From: Chitinophagaceae bacterium
GTDB lineage: Bacteria; Bacteroidota; Bacteroidia; Chitinophagales; Chitinophagaceae
Assembly: GCA_947461645.1 (NCBI GenBank)
Contig: CANHMN010000092.1
Location: forward strand, 1-6,907
Reading direction: 5' to 3'
DNA: 6,907 nt
Shown here: in pieces, positions 1 to 4,396 of the stretch
Layout: the number at the start of each line of letters is the position of its first letter
Position numbering within the stretch: position 1 is the first letter of the stretch
The notes under the pieces: model-generated
Told to the model about the DNA's origin: nothing
What the model saw: only the letters and a program-made list of their open reading frames with translations
Database searches by the model: none
Made by a program: the position numbers and the translations under genes

Positions 1-1
1 C

Positions 2-313
2 AATGACAATGGTTTCAGCTATAGTTTTTCCAAAAAGGAAAAATTGGGCTTGAAATTACAAGATACCGAAAACGAAAAAGGGGTAAAGGTTCTTGAGATT
101 ACCGATAATTCCCTTGCTTCAAAATCCGGATTGGAGAAAGATGATATCATCATAGATATTGACGGAAAAACGATAGCCAATACAGATGAAGCAAGAATTC
201 AATTCAAATTGAAAGAAGATAAAAACACTTACAAGGTAAAGGTAGACAGAAAAGGTTCGGTAAAGACCTTCGAAATCACCAGACCTAAAAAACTCAAAAC
301 GATAGATTTGTAA
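2..313 (+). CDS. PDZ-domain protein, C-terminal fragment (5' end outside window)
   Basis: The reading frame is open from the first complete codon (position 2) to the TAA at 311-313, giving 103 residues of a longer protein. A TTG at 44 lies inside the PDZ fold and is not a credible start. After a short polar linker (NDNGFSYSF) the fragment carries a PDZ domain: a GLKLQD carboxylate-binding loop, a VKVLEI strand, then the typical S-x-A-x-x-S-G-L-x-x-D-D-I-I-x-x-I-D-G-K core at about residues 37-57, and a final strand pair (YKVKVDRKG, VKTFEITR). PDZ domains bind C-terminal or exposed peptide tails, and in bacteria they usually sit in envelope proteases or chaperone-like proteins. No protease catalytic residues fall in the visible part, so this could be the tail of a Do-like or other protease, or of a non-catalytic PDZ protein. 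The strong terminator just downstream shows it ends its transcription unit. Domain call firm; whole-protein identity unknown. Confidence 0.85.
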   Translation, partial: NDNGFSYSFSKKEKLGLKLQDTENEKGVKVLEITDNSLASKSGLEKDDIIIDIDGKTIANTDEARIQFKLKEDKNTYKVKVDRKGSVKTFEITRPKKLKTIDL

Positions 314-337
314 TTTTATATCCCAACACTTTTACTG

Positions 338-363
338 GCCCATGGTTTAACCATGGGCTTTTT
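338..363 (+). terminator. Rho-independent terminator after the PDZ gene
   Basis: An 8-bp perfect GC-rich stem (GCCCATGG at 338-345, CCATGGGC at 351-358) with a five-base TTTAA loop is followed directly by five T residues (359-363). It begins 25 nt after the PDZ stop codon. On the opposite strand the hairpin is not followed by a T-tract, so it acts on plus-strand transcripts. It separates the PDZ gene from the following lipoprotein gene, which therefore needs its own promoter. Confidence 0.87.
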
Positions 364-399
364 CAAAAAATCTACTGAAACTTGCTGCAGCTGTATTTT

Positions 400-428
400 T
401 TTGCTTAAATTTAGTTAAATAAGGTTTG
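400..428 (+). promoter_or_regulatory. Possible Bacteroidota-type promoter for the TlpA-like gene
   Basis: TTTG at 400-403 and AAGGTTTG at 421-428 are separated by 17 nt. This approximates the Bacteroidota primary sigma factor pattern: a TTG/TTTG -33 element and a TAnnTTTG -7 element, here with one mismatch in the -7 box and a spacing at the short end of the known range. It lies between the upstream terminator and the lipoprotein gene. It would start transcription near 435, giving a leader of about 60 nt before the ATG at 494. TTTG is common in AT-rich DNA, so this remains tentative. Confidence 0.33.
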
Positions 429-493
429 GCTAAAGCCCTTTATTGCCCGTACTTCTTCTGGAAAGCAAATCTACCAAAACTAAAAACTTGCAT

Positions 494-1645
494 ATGGGTA
501 ACAAACATCTATTGTATTGCGCAGCCGTTTCGTCTTTGTTTCTATTTTCCTGCAACAATAAATCCGGCAATGATTTTACCATAAACGGTGAAATCAAGAA
601 TGTAGGCAACCAACATGTTTACCTTGATCAATTGTATTTCAGCGATAAAGAGCCTGAAGTGCTGGATACGGCCGATATCAAAAACGGCAAATTCACTTTA
701 AAAGGCAATGCTCCCGAAGAAGGACTTTTCAGAATAAGACTGGAAAACGACAATATTGGATATGTCCTCATCAACGATAAAGAAGAAATCACTTTCAAAG
801 CAGATGCTGGCATGCAAAACCCTAATGGTCAGGACATTAACACCCCTGCCAACAAAACACTCAAGGCATTTATCAACGGAATAATAGAAAGAAATACCCT
901 TCTGGAATCAATTCAAGAAAACATTGACTCTCTTCATCAAAACGGAAATGACGGCTTATCAACTGTTTGGTCTCAAAAACTCAACGGAAAAGAAAACGAA
1001 TACAAAACTTATATTCTACAGTCAATCGAATCTAGTAATGATCCTATTGTTACTCTTTTTGTTATGGGATATACACAAAGTCTGGAACCCAATAAAATAA
1101 AGCAATTGATAAATGCCTTGCCTAAAAGGTTTCCGGAACACAAAGGAATTGCTGAAGCGGTATCTTCCTACAACAAGTATTTTGATTTGAAAGAAAATAG
1201 TTCAGATAAAACCAAATCAACTGTTCCTCATGTTGGAGATATGGCCCCAAATTTTTCCCTTCCGGATACTGATGGAAAATTAGTCTCCCTTTCTGATTAT
1301 AAGGGCAAATATGTATTGGTAGATTTTTGGGCCAGTTGGTGTGGCCCCTGTCGTGGTGAAAACCCCAATGTGGTTGCTGCATTCAACAAGTTTAAAAACA
1401 AAAATTTTACCATTCTGGGCGTTTCGCTTGACGAGGAGAAGTCTGCATGGCTAGAAGCCATTAAAGAAGACAACCTAAACTGGAAGCATATCAGTGATTT
1501 GAAAGGATGGAAAAGCGAAGCCTCAGGATTGTATGGTGTAGAAGGAATTCCTTACAATGTATTGGTTGATCCCTCCGGTAAAATTATAGCAACAGAATTA
1601 AGAGGGGACGCGCTTGATGCTTTCCTAAGCAAATTGTTTAATTAA
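494..1645 (+). CDS. TlpA-like thiol-disulfide oxidoreductase lipoprotein (DUF4369 plus thioredoxin domain)
   Basis: This 383-residue protein is predicted to be lipid-anchored and to exchange thiols and disulfides in the cell envelope. The ATG at 494 is chosen over an in-frame TTG at 443 because it places a standard lipoprotein signal at the N-terminus: MGNK, a hydrophobic stretch, then the lipobox LFSC with lipidated Cys20. The upstream extension is polar and would bury that signal. Residues 28-104 are a beta-rich segment of the DUF4369 type (TINGEI, GKFTLKG, YVLINDKEEITF). Residues about 110-240 look mainly helical. Residues 244-383 are an AhpC/TSA-TlpA thioredoxin fold with GDMAPNFSLPD, LVDFWASWCGPC (active cysteines 283 and 286) and the cis-proline in GIP at 353. 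Relatives in Bacteroidota are usually annotated as TlpA or ResA-like and mostly act as reductants; the partner here is unknown. It is a lone gene converging on the susCD operon, with no obvious terminator of its own. The leader has no Shine-Dalgarno, as is usual in this phylum. Confidence 0.92.
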   Translation: MGNKHLLYCAAVSSLFLFSCNNKSGNDFTINGEIKNVGNQHVYLDQLYFSDKEPEVLDTADIKNGKFTLKGNAPEEGLFRIRLENDNIGYVLINDKEEITFKADAGMQNPNGQDINTPANKTLKAFINGIIERNTLLESIQENIDSLHQNGNDGLSTVWSQKLNGKENEYKTYILQSIESSNDPIVTLFVMGYTQSLEPNKIKQLINALPKRFPEHKGIAEAVSSYNKYFDLKENSSDKTKSTVPHVGDMAPNFSLPDTDGKLVSLSDYKGKYVLVDFWASWCGPCRGENPNVVAAFNKFKNKNFTILGVSLDEEKSAWLEAIKEDNLNWKHISDLKGWKSEASGLYGVEGIPYNVLVDPSGKIIATELRGDALDAFLSKLFN

Positions 1646-1968
1646 TAAACTTTTTACCATGTGTCTCATCAATAAAAATGGTCAACTTTATGGGATTCCG
1701 CAATAAGCCCATGCAACAATAATTAACATGACCGTGCCATCACTCATTATACCTTAGTAATTTGGAGTTTACTGCTAGATACATTCTTAATGCAATGCAT
1801 TGTACTCTTGGTACTCTATTGGTGTAATCAAATAGAACAGCCATGATACGCTTTTGAAAGCTAAATCAACTACAATTAAAGCAAAAATTAATTAATACGC
1901 AATCAATAATCGATGGCTTACCATAAAATTTTGGATGCTGACTATTTTATTGGTGAGCGATATATCTT
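1646..1968. other. Intergenic region between convergent units, no intact gene
   Basis: This 323-nt stretch separates the TlpA-like gene from the terminator of the minus-strand operon. I see no ORF with recognisable full-length content, no tRNA and no clear plus-strand terminator. The nearest candidate is a 5-bp ATGGG/CCCAT pairing near 1690-1715 with a long loop and no T-tract. Small features present are a 10-bp palindrome CAATGCATTG at 1793-1802 and a direct repeat GTACTCT at 1802-1808 and 1811-1817. The only hint of former coding content is a possible transposase C-terminal relic on the minus strand, listed separately. The stretch is long compared with the 20 and 45 nt gaps inside the operon, which fits decayed DNA. 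Confidence 0.6.
1787..1862 (-). pseudogene. Possible relic of an IS3-type transposase C-terminus
   Basis: On the minus strand, positions 1831 to 1787 read LITPIEYQEYNALH followed by TAA. The motif (L/I)-(S/T)-P-x-E-Y shortly before the stop is characteristic of the end of IS3-family OrfB integrase-core proteins. Just upstream, in a neighbouring frame (1862 to about 1833), the reading is SFQKRIMAVLF, which resembles the K-R-I-x-x-x-L segment that precedes that motif in IS150-like members. Joining the two needs one frameshift, and a stop lies directly upstream of the second segment, so nothing here is functional. What is visible is very short; the family match is inferred from remembered consensus and could be chance. 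No terminal inverted repeats or target duplication were identified. Confidence 0.22.
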
Positions 1969-2004
1969 AAAAAAATAGGCAACCAATTAAATTGGTTGCC
2001 TATT
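1969..2004 (-). terminator. Rho-independent terminator of the susCD operon
   Basis: A perfect 15-bp inverted repeat (AATAGGCAACCAATT at 1974-1988 and its complement at 1990-2004) is centred on one base; in practice a few central A/T pairs will open as the loop. Read on the minus strand, the hairpin is followed by a run of T residues, the complement of the A-tract at 1969-1975. It starts 29 nt beyond the stop codon of the last operon gene. On the plus strand it is followed by AAAATATT, not a T-tract, so it is best read as unidirectional. It marks the third lipoprotein as the last gene of the operon. Confidence 0.9.
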
Positions 2005-2033
2005 AAAATATTAATAAATGAAATGGTACTGTA

Positions 2034-2933
2034 TTATCTGACTAGGTCCACTACATATAAATCAGGAATCCAAATTTCAGCACCCGAGGCATCCCTTGCG
2101 CCTACTTGCATTTTTAAAGTAAGTTTTTGAGTACAGCCAGAAAATGTACCTACTTCACCCTCAAAAGCCCTTACCATAACTTGATAAGTATCATCCGGTG
2201 CTCCAATAGTAGTACCACCAGCGATACCTTCTTGCTGATCAAGGGTTACAGTACGGTTAGCAGGATCTGACCAATCCAACTCAAATGTTATTGGTGCCCA
2301 TCCAAAATCATAAATGTTATCTACAGTTATGGTTCCAGAAGTTGCTCCTGTGCTGGTAACAGCTGAAATAGCTGTAGCATAAGGACCATACAAAGTGCCA
2401 CCAAAGTCTTCATTTGTATTTAAGTAATCTCCCAACAACTCGTTTAGGTCAACAGAGCCTTCAAAGCAAGGGCCTCTTAACACCAAGATCATTGGATTTA
2501 AAAATCCAGCCGGTTTAACATCAGACTCCATAATACTAAAAATCAAGGAGTCTTTTCTACCTGTGGTGTAAGCACTATAAATAGCCTGTACAGTAACCGA
2601 TGCTAAAGCCTCACCAGCTTTTATAGTTACAGCGCCAGTTCCATCTGCTCCAACACCGCTGATGGTGTATTGTGTACCGGCAACAGCACCAGATGGTGAA
2701 GTGATTTTGAATTTTACTACACGATCTTTATCTGAAACGTCTGTGGTACCAATTACAACATTGTAAGAAGGAACCGGATCTGTTTCTACAGCATACACTT
2801 GAACATCTTTACCGATAAAGTGAGCTTCAGAATTAGGGGTTACAATATCGTAAGGTTTTGTTTTATCGCAACTGGCTAATAAAAGCACCAAACCTGCCAG
2901 TGCAGTAAGCGATAAGTTTTTTATGAATTTCAT
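2034..2933 (-). CDS. SusCD-associated accessory lipoprotein with Calx-beta-like N-terminal half
   Basis: This 299-residue protein begins MKFIKN, followed by a hydrophobic stretch and the lipobox LASC with lipidated Cys22, so it is exported and lipid-anchored. Residues about 27-150 are beta-rich and include the pattern AGTQYTISG, then GAVTIKAGEALASVTV, then DSLIFSI. This resembles Calx-beta or DUF1735/DUF4843-like modules common in lipoproteins encoded after susD; the exact family is not assigned. The second half (about 156-299) opens with CFEGSVDLNELLGDY and includes TSGTITVDNIYDFGW and ITFELDWSDPANRTV, also beta-rich, with no catalytic motif that I recognise. The mature part has two cysteines, C156 and C267, near the ends of this second half, and they could form a disulfide. 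It is the last gene of the operon, 45 nt after susD and before a strong terminator. The likely role is ligand binding or stabilising the SusCD complex at the outer membrane, by analogy with SusE/SusF-position lipoproteins; this is inferred from position rather than homology. Confidence 0.82.
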   Translation of the reverse strand: MKFIKNLSLTALAGLVLLLASCDKTKPYDIVTPNSEAHFIGKDVQVYAVETDPVPSYNVVIGTTDVSDKDRVVKFKITSPSGAVAGTQYTISGVGADGTGAVTIKAGEALASVTVQAIYSAYTTGRKDSLIFSIMESDVKPAGFLNPMILVLRGPCFEGSVDLNELLGDYLNTNEDFGGTLYGPYATAISAVTSTGATSGTITVDNIYDFGWAPITFELDWSDPANRTVTLDQQEGIAGGTTIGAPDDTYQVMVRAFEGEVGTFSGCTQKLTLKMQVGARDASGAEIWIPDLYVVDLVR

Positions 2934-2978
2934 TTTAATATGATTTAAATGGTAATTAAAATTTGCTTGTTGTGATTA

Positions 2979-4376
2979 TTAGTATCCGTCGTTTTGATCC
3001 ATGTTTTCGTTGGCCAATAATTCTGAGTTAGGTATTGGCAAGACAAAACGGTAATTTCCTGCTGGTAATGTACCCCACTCTGGGCTTGCATCTGAGGTCA
3101 ATCTCTCAACAGGTAAATTGTTTCTCTTTAAATCATAAAATCTGAAACCTTCAAAAGCCAATTCTTTAAATCTTTCATCCAAAACAGCAGCAGCCAAAGA
3201 TGTTGCTGATGGGAAAGAAACGTCTGTATAACCTGTGATACGTTCACGACGAAGATCATTTAAATCTTTAGTTCCCGCAACTACATCTGGCGTGGCTTTT
3301 TTCGCGTGTGCTTCAGCACGAATCAGGTACATTTCAGCGATTCTGATGGCTTTCAAATCAACCACTCTACCGCCTCTTGAAGAGGTATAGAATTTATTTA
3401 CAAAAACTTTACCAGCATCGTTACCAATGTATGTAGATAATCTAATGTCATCAGAAGAATAAGAGGCAACCAATTTGTCGGAAGGAGCAATGTAAACGTT
3501 TCCTCCGGTTGTTGTCCAAATACCACCTACAGTTGTACCCGTAGCAAATCTTACACGGAACAATACTTCATCGAAGATGTTGTCATCTGTCCAGATTCCA
3601 GGGAATTGACCTGCAGATGCCAATGAGGTTGCTCCAGCAGTTATTACTTCTGTTGCATAGTTGATAGCCGCCTCATAATCTCTTTTGTACAAAGCGATCC
3701 TTGCCTGGAAAGCAGCAATGTTTACTTTGTTGATTGCAGTATCGCTAAAAGTTATCGAAGGATCTGATAAAAGTGTTTTAGCCTCTGTTAAATCAGCTTC
3801 TATTTGAGCCATAGCTTCTCCCATTGATTTTCTGGCAGGTTTTGCTACTGGATTAGAAGACAACATAACTGGAATTCCCAACGGATCGGCTGCATCATAG
3901 TTTCTGCAATAAGCTTGTAAAGCACCGAAATGTCCGATAGCTCTCATGGCAAGCATCTGACCCTTGATGATGTTTCTCTTAGGTTCTTCACTTGCATCAC
4001 CTGTAACAACGTTGACTTTCGACAATACACGATTGGTTTGGTCAATAAGTGAATAATAACCTCCCCAAGCTGCAGTAACATCACCTCCTGAAGTTGCATC
4101 AGAAGAATATTGATATCTGTAAGTTAGTGCACCCTGACCTGAGTTATCAAAACCCAGTTTAGCTTCATCAGCTATCAAAGCGCTCACATACATGTCATTT
4201 ACATAAGTACCATAACGACCGTAAGCTTCGTTTGCACCATACTGCAAATCGGTCATGGTAAGAAAGGCGTTGTTTTCGCTAAAAGTATCGGTTGGTTGCA
4301 AATCAAGATCTTTCTTACAACCAACTGTTGCGAGGGTTAATGCCCCAAGAATGATTGATAAAAATTTATTTTTCAT
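2979..4376 (-). CDS. RagB/SusD-family nutrient-binding outer-membrane lipoprotein
   Basis: This 465-residue protein caps the SusC transporter and captures the ligand at the cell surface. It starts MKNKF with a hydrophobic segment and lipobox ending in Cys20. The following KKDLDLQPTDTFSENNAF is the typical SusD opening, and the charged residues after the cysteine are compatible with a surface-export signal. A SusD-type N-terminal domain with ANEAYGRYG follows, then helical TPR-like segments (for example ARIALYKRDYEAAINYA at about 224-240). Next come RIAEMYLIRAEAHAKK and the family hallmark DERFKELAFEGFRFYDLKR at 400-418. The end, NMDQNDGY, fits the usual N-x-x-x-x-Q-N-x-G-Y tail. It is somewhat shorter than many SusD proteins but appears complete. 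It begins 20 nt after the susC-like stop codon, so the two are co-transcribed. Substrate specificity cannot be read from the sequence. The only mature cysteine besides the lipidated one is in AYCRNYD. Confidence 0.96.
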   Translation of the reverse strand: MKNKFLSIILGALTLATVGCKKDLDLQPTDTFSENNAFLTMTDLQYGANEAYGRYGTYVNDMYVSALIADEAKLGFDNSGQGALTYRYQYSSDATSGGDVTAAWGGYYSLIDQTNRVLSKVNVVTGDASEEPKRNIIKGQMLAMRAIGHFGALQAYCRNYDAADPLGIPVMLSSNPVAKPARKSMGEAMAQIEADLTEAKTLLSDPSITFSDTAINKVNIAAFQARIALYKRDYEAAINYATEVITAGATSLASAGQFPGIWTDDNIFDEVLFRVRFATGTTVGGIWTTTGGNVYIAPSDKLVASYSSDDIRLSTYIGNDAGKVFVNKFYTSSRGGRVVDLKAIRIAEMYLIRAEAHAKKATPDVVAGTKDLNDLRRERITGYTDVSFPSATSLAAAVLDERFKELAFEGFRFYDLKRNNLPVERLTSDASPEWGTLPAGNYRFVLPIPNSELLANENMDQNDGY

Positions 4377-4396
4377 TGTATTATTATTTAGTTGGA

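Noticed and set aside
628..1382. Minus-strand ORFs of 61 and 86 codons opposite the TlpA-like gene
   Set aside because: They lie fully within a strong plus-strand gene with an intact active site, and their translations show no domain.
1659..1706. Short plus-strand ORF starting at ATG 1659 (15 residues, MCLINKNG...)
   Set aside because: Too short, no ribosome-binding context, no recognisable motif, and located in a likely decayed gap.
1690..1715. ATGGG/CCCAT pairing as a terminator for the TlpA-like gene
   Set aside because: Only 5 bp with a 13-nt loop and no following T-tract.
1793..1817. Palindrome CAATGCATTG and adjacent direct repeat GTACTCT as a possible operator or att site
   Set aside because: Short, AT-rich, not near a promoter or an integrase gene, and partly inside the possible transposase relic; chance is sufficient.
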